A stretch of DNA of 62,589 nucleotides from Bacteroidia bacterium (GTDB lineage: Bacteria > Bacteroidota > Bacteroidia > J057): assembly GCA_030430205.1 (NCBI GenBank), contig JAUIGE010000037.1, forward strand, positions 1-62,589, given 5' to 3'. The notes below the pieces were generated by a model. The model ran no database searches, was not told where the DNA came from, and was given only the letters and a program-made list of their open reading frames with translations. Made by a program: the position numbers and the translations under genes. Of this stretch, positions 48,577-56,852 are shown piece by piece (position 1 is the stretch's first letter; the number at the start of each line of letters is the position of its first letter).

Positions 48577-51060
48577 ATGCATAGACTTGTGATTCCGTTC
48601 TATAGCAAGCATAAGCTTGCCTTTTTCCTTCTTTATTTCGGGCTTTTTTGTTTGATCTCAGCTCAAAAACTCACCATCAGAGGCCAGGTCATCGACCGTT
48701 CCAATAACAAAAGCCTTAGCAGTGCTACCATCGCTATCCCTGCGTTTAACGCAGGTACTTTCTCTGCCGAAGACGGCAGCTATACCCTGACTATCTCGCC
48801 CAAAGGTGCAGATTCCGTGGAAATGGAGGTAAAATTTTTGGGATACCTCACAGAAAAAATTAAAGTCGCTGTCAATAACCAGCAAGAAATTAAACAGGAT
48901 TTTATCCTCACACCAGAAGATTACCAGGCCGAAGCGGTCGTCATCACTGCTTCCAGGGGCTTTGAACAAGCCCAATCAGATGTCCCCATTTCTATCGAAG
49001 TCGTCAAACAGGACTTTGTCAACAGGCTTTCAACGCCCAGCATCAATCAGGTGATTGAGCAGATTCCGGGCGTAGACAACCTGGATGGGCAGATCAATAT
49101 CCGGGGCAGCTCGGGCTATGCCTATGGCGTAGGAAGCCGCGTGATGGTGATGCTCGATGGCTTGCCCCTGCTTTCCGGCGATGCCGGATCGGCAGAACTC
49201 AGCATGGTGCCTGTGGACAACATCGCCCAGATCGAAGTCATCAAAGGAGCAAGCTCCGTGCTCTATGGCTCTGGCTCCGTCGGAGGCGTCATCAATGTGA
49301 TCACAGGTCGTCCAGACGAAAAACCTACTACTTCCCTGCGTTTTCGCCAGGGTTTTTATGATAGACCCGCCAATCCGGCTTTGGATTGGGATGGTTCTTC
49401 CAGCGCGTATCTTTCTTCCGTTCACCTTTTTCATTCCCGCAGGATCGGTGATGTAGATGTGACCCTTCAAACGGACTTCATCAAAGATTCAGGCTACCGC
49501 CTGGGGACTGATAAGGAAGAATTCAGAGGCTTGCTGATGACTCGCTGGCGTCCCAAAAAGGTGCCCGGCCTCAATTTGGGCCTCAACCTGACCACCCGTT
49601 TTGACTCCAGTGGCGCGACGCTTTATTGGAGAGGCTATCATCCTGATACGACCTTTATCTTTGAGCCAGGTTCGGATGTGCCAACAAATACTTTTGTCAC
49701 CGGAGGCGCATTGACGCCTACCCTGGATGGCGGAGCTACCCGCAGGCAGCTCACCAGCCGATACGCGATAGATCCTTTTATCAAATATCTGACACAGAGC
49801 GGGCATCTCTTTTGGTACCGCGGTCGCTTTCTTACCAATAAAAATGAAAACAATACCGGGCAATCTTCCCAAAATTATATTTTCTACAATGACTTCATGC
49901 ACCAAAAGACCCTCAGCAAAAGGCTGAACTGGACAAGTGGTGTGACTTACACCCAATCTCAGGCGAGGGCAGATAGTCTGTACCAGGGAACCAAAAAAGG
50001 GAATTCGCTGGGCATATATAGCCAGGTGGATGGAAAATTGGGAAGATTCAACCTGAGTTTGGGAGGACGTATAGAGACGGTGCAGATAGATACCCTGGCG
50101 CGGGAAACGCGTCCGGTATTTCGCGTGGGAGCGAATTACAAAATAGCACAAGGAACCAATGTGCGCGCCAACTTTGGGCAGGCTTTCCGCGTGCCTTCTG
50201 TTGCAGAAAGGTATGCCAACACCGCAGGAGGTGGGATTTTGGTGCAACCCAACCCGACGCTCAAGTCCGAGACGGGCTTCAGTGGAGAGATCGGATTTCG
50301 TCAGGGATTTCGGTTTAAAGGCGCTAATAAGACCTTTATTCAGGGATATGTAGATGTTGCAGGATTTGTAACGGATTTGAATAATATGGTGGAGTTTGGG
50401 TTGAAAGAAGTCCTTTTTGACTTTGACCTGGCGACCCGTCAGTTGACCCGTACAGGTGTGTTTCGCACGGTGAATGTGGCGCATGCCCGTACCACCGGAA
50501 TCGAAATCACCGGAGGTTTTCAGGCCCAAAAGGAAGATTTTTTCGCTTCATTAAGTGGAGGAATCACCTTACTTGATCCTGTGAATCTGAATGCGGTAGA
50601 TCCTAAAAACCAACTAGAGCTTAGCACATTTGAGGATGATCTGGAAGCTGCGCAGGCAAGCGGAAATCTATTTGAACTGCTAGGCGTCATCGGCCGCCTC
50701 AATGATACCACCAAGTCGGACAATCCAGAGACCCTCAAATACCGCACGAAGACTACGGTGCGCGCCAGTGGGACCATAGGCTATGGCAAAATCAGCCTTA
50801 CCTCCAACTTCCGCTACCGCAGCTTTATGGAAAGCATCGACCAGTACCTCTACATCGTCGTTCCAGACCTCAACGACTTTCGCAGAGACGTCAACCCCAA
50901 CGGCAATACCGTCTTCGACTTCATCCTGGCCTATCGGCCTTCAGAGGAGAGCGAGATCTCCCTCAATGTAAGCAACGCCTTCAATGAAGAATACCTGGTG
51001 ATCCCGGGCCGTCTGGCCGAGCAGCGCAAATTTACTTTGCAGTATATGATCCGCTTTTAG
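48577..51060 (+). CDS. TonB-dependent outer-membrane receptor
   Basis: The 827-residue product has a signal peptide (cleavage near ISAQ), an N-terminal carboxypeptidase-like regulatory domain (about 35-115: IRGQVIDRSNNKSLSSATI, EMEVKFLGYL), a plug domain (about 130-235: AVVITASRGFEQ, EQIPGVDNLDGQINIRG, SSVLYGSGSVGGVINVITG) and a C-terminal 22-strand barrel ending with an aromatic tail (LQYMIRF). It is an active importer energised by TonB-ExbBD; the ligand cannot be read (iron-siderophore, vitamin or oligomer). The start ATG at 48577 gives the normal short leader. A strong terminator follows. No SusD-like gene is beside it, so a glycan-uptake pair is not indicated. Confidence 0.94.
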   Translation: MHRLVIPFYSKHKLAFFLLYFGLFCLISAQKLTIRGQVIDRSNNKSLSSATIAIPAFNAGTFSAEDGSYTLTISPKGADSVEMEVKFLGYLTEKIKVAVNNQQEIKQDFILTPEDYQAEAVVITASRGFEQAQSDVPISIEVVKQDFVNRLSTPSINQVIEQIPGVDNLDGQINIRGSSGYAYGVGSRVMVMLDGLPLLSGDAGSAELSMVPVDNIAQIEVIKGASSVLYGSGSVGGVINVITGRPDEKPTTSLRFRQGFYDRPANPALDWDGSSSAYLSSVHLFHSRRIGDVDVTLQTDFIKDSGYRLGTDKEEFRGLLMTRWRPKKVPGLNLGLNLTTRFDSSGATLYWRGYHPDTTFIFEPGSDVPTNTFVTGGALTPTLDGGATRRQLTSRYAIDPFIKYLTQSGHLFWYRGRFLTNKNENNTGQSSQNYIFYNDFMHQKTLSKRLNWTSGVTYTQSQARADSLYQGTKKGNSLGIYSQVDGKLGRFNLSLGGRIETVQIDTLARETRPVFRVGANYKIAQGTNVRANFGQAFRVPSVAERYANTAGGGILVQPNPTLKSETGFSGEIGFRQGFRFKGANKTFIQGYVDVAGFVTDLNNMVEFGLKEVLFDFDLATRQLTRTGVFRTVNVAHARTTGIEITGGFQAQKEDFFASLSGGITLLDPVNLNAVDPKNQLELSTFEDDLEAAQASGNLFELLGVIGRLNDTTKSDNPETLKYRTKTTVRASGTIGYGKISLTSNFRYRSFMESIDQYLYIVVPDLNDFRRDVNPNGNTVFDFILAYRPSEESEISLNVSNAFNEEYLVIPGRLAEQRKFTLQYMIRF

Positions 51061-51089
51061 GCAAAAGAAAAACGTCTGATTTTACAAAT

Positions 51090-51131
51090 AAGGAAGTCCG
51101 GATTCACAAATTCGGACTTCCTTGCTGTTTT
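51090..51131 (+). terminator. Terminator of the TonB-dependent receptor gene
   Basis: AAGGAAGTCCG (51090-51100) pairs perfectly with CGGACTTCCTT (51113-51123) around a 12-base loop, followed by a T-rich tail. Confidence 0.85.
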
Positions 51132-51178
51132 AGGGCCGTATGTTTGGGCATCAGTCGAACATACAGCAATCAATTATT

Positions 51179-51616
51179 ATGAAAAATTTAGAAACCGAAA
51201 TCATCATTGACGCTCCCGCACAAGCGGTCTGGCAGCAACTGATGGACTTTGAAAGTTACCACCAGTGGAATCCTTTTATTCAGTCTGTAGTGGGCAGGGC
51301 AGAAGTGGGCAGTCGGATCACTGTCCGCATGATAGCGGGTGACAGAAAGGCCCAGACTTTCAAGCCTGTGGTGAAAGTATCAGACAAAGCGAAAGAATTT
51401 CGCTGGTTGGGAAGCATGGGCATCAAAGGCATCTTTGATGGGGAGCATTACTTCCTGCTGGAGGCGATATCGCCTGGGCAAACGCGCTTTGTGCAGGGAG
51501 AGCATTTTGGAGGCATCCTCCGAGGACCGATCATGAAGATGGTGGGAGAGGACACGAAGCTGGGCTTCGAGGCGATGAATTTGGCTTTGAAGAAGAGAGT
51601 AGAGAGTAGAGAGTAG
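51179..51616 (+). CDS. SRPBCC (START-like) domain protein
   Basis: Small (145 residues) cytoplasmic protein of the SRPBCC fold, the family of polyketide cyclase/START-like ligand-binding proteins. Conserved features are the opening IIIDAPAQAVWQQLMDFESY, then WNPFIQSV and the terminal helix IMKMVGEDTKLGFEAMN. The ligand is unknown. The start at 51179 fits the family. The last codons (KKRVESRE, then TAG) come from a GA-rich 7-bp repeat, so the true end may vary between strains. The adjacent 130-residue membrane protein lies 40 bases downstream. Confidence 0.88.
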   Translation: MKNLETEIIIDAPAQAVWQQLMDFESYHQWNPFIQSVVGRAEVGSRITVRMIAGDRKAQTFKPVVKVSDKAKEFRWLGSMGIKGIFDGEHYFLLEAISPGQTRFVQGEHFGGILRGPIMKMVGEDTKLGFEAMNLALKKRVESRE

Positions 51617-51638
51617 AGAGTAGAGAGTAGAGAGTAGA
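51594..51638. repeat. 7-bp AGAGAGT repeat across the SRPBCC stop
   Basis: Six copies of AGAGAGT follow each other; the stop codon TAG of the SRPBCC gene (51614-51616) is formed inside the repeat. Confidence 0.9.
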
Positions 51639-51656
51639 ACAAAAAAACGATTTTCC

Positions 51657-52049
51657 ATGGAAAATACAGAAGACAAAACCCGTATGGTCCTGAAGCTCAA
51701 TGCAGCTTTTTCCTCTCTGGTGGGACTGGACCTGATTATCCTCAATTCTGCCTTTATGCGGTGGATGAATATTTCGAATGACATCATCTTGCCGGTGGTA
51801 GGTCTTGGGCTGCTGCTTTTTGGGGCATCGGTATTTTGGGTGGCTTTTAGAAAGCCATTCAGTATGCAGATGCTGCGCAGCATCATCCTGATGGATATCG
51901 GCTGGGTGCTGGGCTGCATCCTTGTTGTTGCCACCAATTTGTTTGGCCTGAGTATGCTGGGCAATGAATTGGTGCTGCTCTCCGCGGTGATAGTGGCTTT
52001 GCTTGCCTATTTTCAATTTCGGGGAGAGAAGCGCTTAAAGCATTCATAA
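51657..52049 (+). CDS. Small integral membrane protein, 130 aa
   Basis: Four predicted membrane helices (about 12-32, 42-62, 74-94 and 97-118: AAFSSLVGLDLIILNSAF, VVGLGLLLFGASVFWVAF and two more), short loops and basic ends (FRGEKRLKHS). No family is recognised, and there is no signal peptide beyond the first helix. It is probably an inner-membrane protein. It lies between the SRPBCC gene and the M1 peptidase gene in the same direction, so cotranscription with the former is possible. Confidence 0.8.
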   Translation: MENTEDKTRMVLKLNAAFSSLVGLDLIILNSAFMRWMNISNDIILPVVGLGLLLFGASVFWVAFRKPFSMQMLRSIILMDIGWVLGCILVVATNLFGLSMLGNELVLLSAVIVALLAYFQFRGEKRLKHS

Positions 52050-52101
52050 GGGAAGGATTTTCTTCCTCTTTTTTTCTTACGTTTGTGGAAAATCAGATTC
52101 C

Positions 52102-53727
52102 ATGAGCCTAAGAAGCCTTTTTCTCCTCTTTTTTGCTTTTTCCTTTTCGTCTGCCTTTGGCCAGCATTATGGCAAAGCAGACAGCCTGCGCGGCAGTCTG
52201 GGCCCCTTGCGGGACTGCTATGATGTGACCTACTATGAGCTTGAAGTCAAGCTTAATGCAGCGCAAAAGCGCTTAGCGGGTTCCAATACTTTCCACTTCC
52301 GCGCTACGCGCAATTTCAACAACCTACAGTTTGATCTCTTCAGCAACCTGGAGATCGCCAGGATCATCTATCATGGCAAATCTCTGCCCTTTGGGCGGGA
52401 ATACAATGCTGTGTTTTTGGAGTTTCCCGAAACGATCCTGAGTGGTGCCAGAGATAGTTTCACTGTTTTTTATGGAGGCACGCCCCAGGAGGCGGTGAGG
52501 CCACCCTGGGATGGCGGCATCGTCTGGAAAGAGGACAACTATGGCCTGCCCTTTTTGGGCGTATCATGCGAGGGGCTGGGGGCCAGCGCCTGGTGGCCAC
52601 TGAAAGATCATCTTTCAGATGAGCCCGACAGCATGTCGATTGCCCTGATCGTGCCGGATCATCTCATCGCCGTGAGCAATGGCAACCTACGCTCCCGTAC
52701 CGGGCAGGCGGGCAACTTCAACCGCTGGGAGTGGTTTGTCAGCTACCCCATCAACAGCTATGGCGTGAGCTTTTATGTGGGAGATTATGTACATTTCTCC
52801 GAAGAATATGTGAATGGCCAGAGCCGTTTTTCGCTGGATTACTATGTGCTGATGGACAATGAAGCCAAAGCGAAAAAGCATTTTGAGCAGGTAAAGCCGA
52901 TGCTGAAGATATTTGAAAAATATTTCGGCCCTTACCCTTTTCCCAAAGATGGCTATGCCCTGGTTGAAAGCGACTATTGGGGCATGGAGCACCAAAGCGC
53001 CATTGCCTATGGCAATAAGTTTCAAAATTTGCCCAACTACGACTTCGACTTCATCATCGTGCACGAATCCCTGCACGAATGGTTTGGCAACAGCCTGAGT
53101 ATCAAGGACCATGCTGAACTGTGGATACACGAGGCCTTTGCTACCTATGGGGAGTGGGTGTATCTGGAGGAAAGATTTGACTACGCAAAGGCCGTTCAAT
53201 ACGCCCTCGGCCAGCGCCGCCGCATCGTCAACCAGGTGCCTTTGGTAGGCCCTTTAGGTGTCAACTACGATGGATGGCCTGCGGCCGACATCTACTTCAA
53301 AGGCGCATGGATGCTGCACAGCCTCCGCAATACCGTCAAAAATGACGGCTTATGGTTTTCGACCTTATATGCCTTTTGTACCGAAAACCGCCTTCAATTT
53401 CTTGAAACACAGGATGTTATTGATTTTTTCAACAAAAAACTGGGCGCTGACTACAGCTACCATTTTCAGCAATACCTCTTTCACACAGATTTGCCGATAT
53501 TGGAATATAAACTGACCGGCAAAGGTAAAAACAGCCGTTTTCAGTATCGCTGGGTTGCGGATGTTGAAGATTTCAGGATGCCGGTAGATGCGAGAATCAA
53601 AGGTAAAAAAATGCGTTTACGCCCCACTGCTGAGTGGCAGAAGTATGAGGCGAAAAACATCCGGAAGGATGATGTGGAGCTGGGCACGGGCGATTTTTTG
53701 TTTGATGTGAGATGGATTGAAGAATAA
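52102..53727 (+). CDS. M1-family metallopeptidase
   Basis: Zinc aminopeptidase family M1. HESLH at 321-325 is followed 18 residues later by E344 (EAFATYGE), a perfect HEXXH-X18-E motif; the GxMEH-type substrate motif appears as WGMEHQSAI. A signal peptide (MSLRSLFLLFFAFSFSSAF) predicts export to the periplasm or outside. The 541 residues are shorter than full M1 enzymes (about 850), lacking the long C-terminal superhelix; such short forms are common in Bacteroidota. It removes N-terminal residues from peptides (family knowledge). Its stop overlaps the next start (TAATG), so translation is coupled. Confidence 0.92.
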   Translation: MSLRSLFLLFFAFSFSSAFGQHYGKADSLRGSLGPLRDCYDVTYYELEVKLNAAQKRLAGSNTFHFRATRNFNNLQFDLFSNLEIARIIYHGKSLPFGREYNAVFLEFPETILSGARDSFTVFYGGTPQEAVRPPWDGGIVWKEDNYGLPFLGVSCEGLGASAWWPLKDHLSDEPDSMSIALIVPDHLIAVSNGNLRSRTGQAGNFNRWEWFVSYPINSYGVSFYVGDYVHFSEEYVNGQSRFSLDYYVLMDNEAKAKKHFEQVKPMLKIFEKYFGPYPFPKDGYALVESDYWGMEHQSAIAYGNKFQNLPNYDFDFIIVHESLHEWFGNSLSIKDHAELWIHEAFATYGEWVYLEERFDYAKAVQYALGQRRRIVNQVPLVGPLGVNYDGWPAADIYFKGAWMLHSLRNTVKNDGLWFSTLYAFCTENRLQFLETQDVIDFFNKKLGADYSYHFQQYLFHTDLPILEYKLTGKGKNSRFQYRWVADVEDFRMPVDARIKGKKMRLRPTAEWQKYEAKNIRKDDVELGTGDFLFDVRWIEE

Positions 53728-54263
53728 TGCCGATGAAATACATTTTCACTTTCCTTTGCCTTCTGGCAAGCTATGGCCTTCAGGCACAGGAGGACAAAAT
53801 CTACCAATGGCCCCAGGACTGGTTGGGAAGCTGGCAAGGCCAGCTCGAAGTCCGCAATGCAGGCAAAAAAGCCCAGCTTTACCCCATGCAGTTGGAGATT
53901 GCCATGACCGACACGGCAGGTCGCTGGCACTGGATACTCACCTACGGTGAGGGCGAAGGGGCGGACGTCCGTCCCTATCTGCTCATCGCTCTGGACAGCC
54001 TCAACACCCACTTTGTGGTGGATGAGCGCAACTCCATCCTGCTCGATCAGTACCTGATCGGCAACCACTTCATCAGCCGCTTTGCGGTGGATTCCACCCT
54101 GCTCATCATGGATGTGCATAATCAGGGAGATCATTTGATCTCTACGATTTTTCACGGTTCGCTCAAAGAGCCCCGCATCAGCGGGGAGGAAGTAACAGAA
54201 GTGAAGGAAGTCGCTTCCTACCCGATTGGCGGCATGCAACGCGCCATCCTGAAAAAGCAATAA
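53727..54263 (+). CDS. Small secreted protein, 178 aa, unknown function
   Basis: A short signal peptide (KYIFTFLCLLASYGLQAQ, preceded by MPM) predicts export. The mature protein (about 160 residues) is mixed alpha/beta with no cysteine and no recognised motif (YQWPQDWLGSWQGQLEVRN near the start). The ATG overlaps the stop of the M1 peptidase gene by one base, so the two are translated together; a second ATG two codons on (53733) is possible. A relation to the peptidase (periplasmic partner) is inference. Confidence 0.8.
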   Translation: MPMKYIFTFLCLLASYGLQAQEDKIYQWPQDWLGSWQGQLEVRNAGKKAQLYPMQLEIAMTDTAGRWHWILTYGEGEGADVRPYLLIALDSLNTHFVVDERNSILLDQYLIGNHFISRFAVDSTLLIMDVHNQGDHLISTIFHGSLKEPRISGEEVTEVKEVASYPIGGMQRAILKKQ

Positions 54264-54295
54264 CTGCGGCAAAGGCCGTTTTATCTGCTTAAATC

Positions 54296-54370
54296 ATGGG
54301 TTCATCGACTTTTTTTCTGCTCTTCCTTTTTTTAACACAGCTTGCCGGAAAACAAAGAAAAAGCTTATGA
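54296..54370 (+). CDS. Possible 24-aa hydrophobic leader ORF
   Basis: An ATG at 54296 opens a 24-codon frame that is hydrophobic in the middle (FFLLFLFLTQLA) and basic at the end (KQRK). Its stop TGA (54368-54370) overlaps the ATG of the lipoprotein gene (ATGA). The coupling suggests that it could drive translation of that gene, but nothing shows that it is real. Confidence 0.2.
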   Translation: MGSSTFFLLFLFLTQLAGKQRKSL

Positions 54371-54948
54371 AAAAAGTAGCGCTTATTATCACTTCCCTTT
54401 TTTTTCTATTGATCCTGCATAGCTGCCTGGTGGTTTCCATCCATCCCATTGGCACTGTACATGAGCGGCTGTTTGACCGCGATCTGCTGGGCGTATGGCC
54501 AGAGGGTAAAAGTTTTTACCAATTTCAGTCTATGGGAGACAGCCTGTATTATTTGCAGATATATGGCCCGGGCTTGCTGGAGGAAGGCAGGTCAGACACC
54601 CTCCATTTTGAAGTCGGTTTGTATGAAGTGGGAGAATACCTTTTTCTGGATTATTACCCCTACGGTGATGATGACAGAAGCAGCCATTTGCTATACAAAA
54701 ACTACCTGCCGGTTCACACTTTCGTCAAACTTGTCAAACATGATGCAGCGCATATAGATCTCTTTTATTTTGACTATGAGCGCCTGCGGACGCTTTTTGA
54801 CCAAAACCGTATCCGGCTTCGCCATGAAGAAGTAAAGGATGCAACCATCCTGACAGATGGGACAGAGGAAATCCGGCGCTTTGTGAAGAAATATGCCGGA
54901 GATCCTGATGCTTTTGATGGGAAGACGGAATTGAGGAAAAGAAGATGA
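54367..54948 (+). CDS. Putative lipoprotein, 193 aa
   Basis: The signal peptide ends in a lipobox (LHSC, with Cys at about residue 19), so the product should be a lipoprotein. The remaining part is mixed with acidic and basic stretches and contains no recognised motif. Its stop overlaps the histidine kinase start by four bases (ATGA), which suggests coupled translation in the operon leading to the LytS-type kinase and LytTR regulator. A sensor-linked role is inference. Confidence 0.8.
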   Translation: MKKVALIITSLFFLLILHSCLVVSIHPIGTVHERLFDRDLLGVWPEGKSFYQFQSMGDSLYYLQIYGPGLLEEGRSDTLHFEVGLYEVGEYLFLDYYPYGDDDRSSHLLYKNYLPVHTFVKLVKHDAAHIDLFYFDYERLRTLFDQNRIRLRHEEVKDATILTDGTEEIRRFVKKYAGDPDAFDGKTELRKRR

Positions 54949-56030
54949 AGAAGTTTCGGGTTTTGAGTTTTTGGTTTCGGGTAACGGTGGTTTTTCACCT
55001 TGCCTTCTGGGCGGTCGTATATATTATTCTGGTTCGCCATTTTTCGATCAGCAGTGAACTGAAAGGGATTGACTACCTCTTTGGTGGCCTTTTTCAGGTG
55101 GCAGTCATGCTGCCTGTCTATGTCAATCTCTTTCTGCTCCTTCCATTTTTATTTAAAAGGAAAAAGTACCTGCTCTATCTGCTGGGGCTGGCGGTTGATG
55201 CTGCCCTTTTTCTGGGCTTTCATGGGTTTGTTTTTGAAAAACTGACCCATTGGCTTTTTCCCTCCTACTACATCATTGGATATTATGACGTCTCTCTGCT
55301 GATTGTGTATTTTTTGATATTTGTAGGCGTGACGACCTTGATCCAGCTTTCGCAAAGCTGGTTTGAGTTGGTAGAGCAAGAGAGGCGCATACAGCGCCTG
55401 GAAGTGGAGAAAGCCCGCTCAGCGCTTCAGGCGCTCAAAGCACAGATCAATCCTCACTTCCTATTCAATAGCCTCAACAGCCTCTATGCGCTCTCTCTGC
55501 GCAAGGCAGACGAACTGCCCGAAGTCACCCTCAAGCTCGCCGATGTGCTGCGCTACATGATCTACGAAGCCAATGAGAGCCTGGTGCCTTTGCAGAAGGA
55601 AGTGGATTTTTTGCAAAAATACCTGGACCTTCAGCGCCTGCGGCTACAGCCCCAAACGGAAGTCCGTTTTGAGGTAAGTGGCGATATCGATCGCCTGAAA
55701 GTCGCGCCGCTGCTCTTCATCGTTTTTGTAGAAAACGCCTTTAAACACAGCGGCAAAGCCGCTGGAAAAGGAGCTTTTGTCTCCATTCAGCTGGAAGCAA
55801 AAGCGGACAACATCCACTTTCGCATCGAAAACAGCAAAGGACCGACCGACATCGTCAGGGACGAAAAGGCGAGCGGCCTGGGGCTGGACAATGTCCGGCA
55901 GCGCCTGGATATGTTGTATCCCGGTCATGTACTTTTGATCGGGGATGAGGCAGAATGCTTTGTGGTGGATTTGTGGGTGGGAGAGGAGAGAGGGGAGAAT
56001 AGAGAGGCGAGAATAGAGAGGCGAGAATAG
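54945..56030 (+). CDS. LytS-type sensor histidine kinase
   Basis: Membrane kinase, 361 residues. Four membrane helices (about 16-120) precede a coiled coil (about 145-165) and the His_kinase domain, with phosphoacceptor H171 in INPHFLFNSLNSLY, then the ATPase part (FVENAFKHSG, GLGLDNVRQRL). The first residues (KKFRVLSFWFRV) are encoded by five 7-bp repeats (54953-54987), and the last (EERGENREARIERRE) by a GA-rich 7-bp repeat, so both ends are repeat-derived. It pairs with the LytTR regulator at 56072. The signal sensed is unknown. ATG overlaps the lipoprotein stop. Confidence 0.92.
   Translation: MKKFRVLSFWFRVTVVFHLAFWAVVYIILVRHFSISSELKGIDYLFGGLFQVAVMLPVYVNLFLLLPFLFKRKKYLLYLLGLAVDAALFLGFHGFVFEKLTHWLFPSYYIIGYYDVSLLIVYFLIFVGVTTLIQLSQSWFELVEQERRIQRLEVEKARSALQALKAQINPHFLFNSLNSLYALSLRKADELPEVTLKLADVLRYMIYEANESLVPLQKEVDFLQKYLDLQRLRLQPQTEVRFEVSGDIDRLKVAPLLFIVFVENAFKHSGKAAGKGAFVSIQLEAKADNIHFRIENSKGPTDIVRDEKASGLGLDNVRQRLDMLYPGHVLLIGDEAECFVVDLWVGEERGENREARIERRE
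54953..54987. repeat. 7-bp repeat encoding the N-terminus of the kinase
   Basis: GTTTCGG, GTTTTGA, GTTTTTG, GTTTCGG, GTAACGG: five units directly after the start codon and two lysine codons, read as FRVLSFWFRVT. Confidence 0.8.
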
Positions 56031-56056
56031 AGAGGAGAGAATAGAGAGGCGAGAAT
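55981..56056. repeat. GA-rich repeat (7/14-bp) at the kinase stop
   Basis: Alternating AGAGAGG and CGAGAAT units (14-bp period) span the stop codon TAG (56028-56030) and most of the gap to the response-regulator gene. Confidence 0.85.
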
Positions 56057-56071
56057 CAAAAAAATGATCTT

Positions 56072-56758
56072 ATGAAATGCATCATAGTAGATGATGAACC
56101 CCTGGCAGCAGAAGTTCTCAACAGTTTTGTTGAGAAGCTACCGGGCATCGAATGCGTGGCGACTTGTGCGGATGCTTTTGAAGCGCTTGCGGCGCTGCGT
56201 GTGCATGAGGTGGAGCTGATGTTTCTCGACATCAATATGCCGGGGCTTTCGGGCCTGAGCCTGCTGCGGTCGCTGCGGAGGCCGCCTTTGGTGGTATTTA
56301 CGACTGCCTATGCGGAGCATGCGGTGGAGGGCTTTGAGTTGGAGGCGCTAGACTACCTGCTCAAGCCGATCGCCTTCGAGCGCTTTGCGCGCGCGGTGGA
56401 GAAAGCCCGCAGGGCTTTGGAGGGGGCGGGAAAGACGGAGGCTGTGCCTCCGGTGCTGCTGCTGAAAGCAGACAGGAAGTTGCACCGCATCCCGCTCGAT
56501 AGCATTCACTACCTGGAATCGGTGGGCGATTATGTGAAAGTATTCACTGCGGCTGGCTGCATCATCGCCAAGATCACTCTCAAAAAGCTGGAAGATGAGC
56601 TGTCGGCACAGCCCTTTGTGCGCATCCACAAATCTTTCATTTGCCCTTTATCCCGGATACAATACCTCGAAGGCAATCAACTGAGGGTAGGAGAGCAAAT
56701 GCTGCCCATAGGGCAAGCCTATAAAGAATCGCTTCTCCAGCGATTGGCAGAAGGTTGA
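56072..56758 (+). CDS. LytTR-family response regulator
   Basis: The 228-residue regulator has a receiver domain (about 1-120) with the acidic pocket (IVDDEPLAAE) and phosphoacceptor D53 in MFLDINMPG, and a C-terminal LytTR DNA-binding domain (about 135-228; HRIPLDSIHYLESVGDYVKV, FVRIHKSFIC). It is the output partner of the LytS-type kinase just upstream. LytTR proteins bind paired direct repeats; the target genes are not known, but the M1 peptidase/lipoprotein/kinase operon is a natural candidate. Confidence 0.94.
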   Translation: MKCIIVDDEPLAAEVLNSFVEKLPGIECVATCADAFEALAALRVHEVELMFLDINMPGLSGLSLLRSLRRPPLVVFTTAYAEHAVEGFELEALDYLLKPIAFERFARAVEKARRALEGAGKTEAVPPVLLLKADRKLHRIPLDSIHYLESVGDYVKVFTAAGCIIAKITLKKLEDELSAQPFVRIHKSFICPLSRIQYLEGNQLRVGEQMLPIGQAYKESLLQRLAEG

Positions 56759-56768
56759 GACTTTGTTT

Positions 56769-56797
56769 TTGTTCATAAGCTGAAAGCCATAAATTCG
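56769..56797 (+). promoter_or_regulatory. Candidate promoter of udk
   Basis: TTG (56769-56771), 18 bases, then TAAATTCG (56790-56797), close to the TAnnTTTG consensus. The start codon is 55 bases downstream. Confidence 0.4.
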
Positions 56798-56820
56798 CAG
56801 GACAATTGCAGCCTCAATCA

Positions 56821-56848
56821 TCTGCACATCAGCAAATCAGCACATCAA
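56821..56848. repeat. 8-bp repeats before udk
   Basis: TCTGCACA, TCAGCAAA, TCAGCACA and a partial TCAATCTT are units of the 8-bp class; the ATG follows directly at 56853. Confidence 0.75.
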
Positions 56849-56852
56849 TCTT

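Noticed and set aside
49489-50529. 346-codon frame on the minus strand
   Set aside because: Antisense to the TonB-dependent receptor gene, which has clear motifs.
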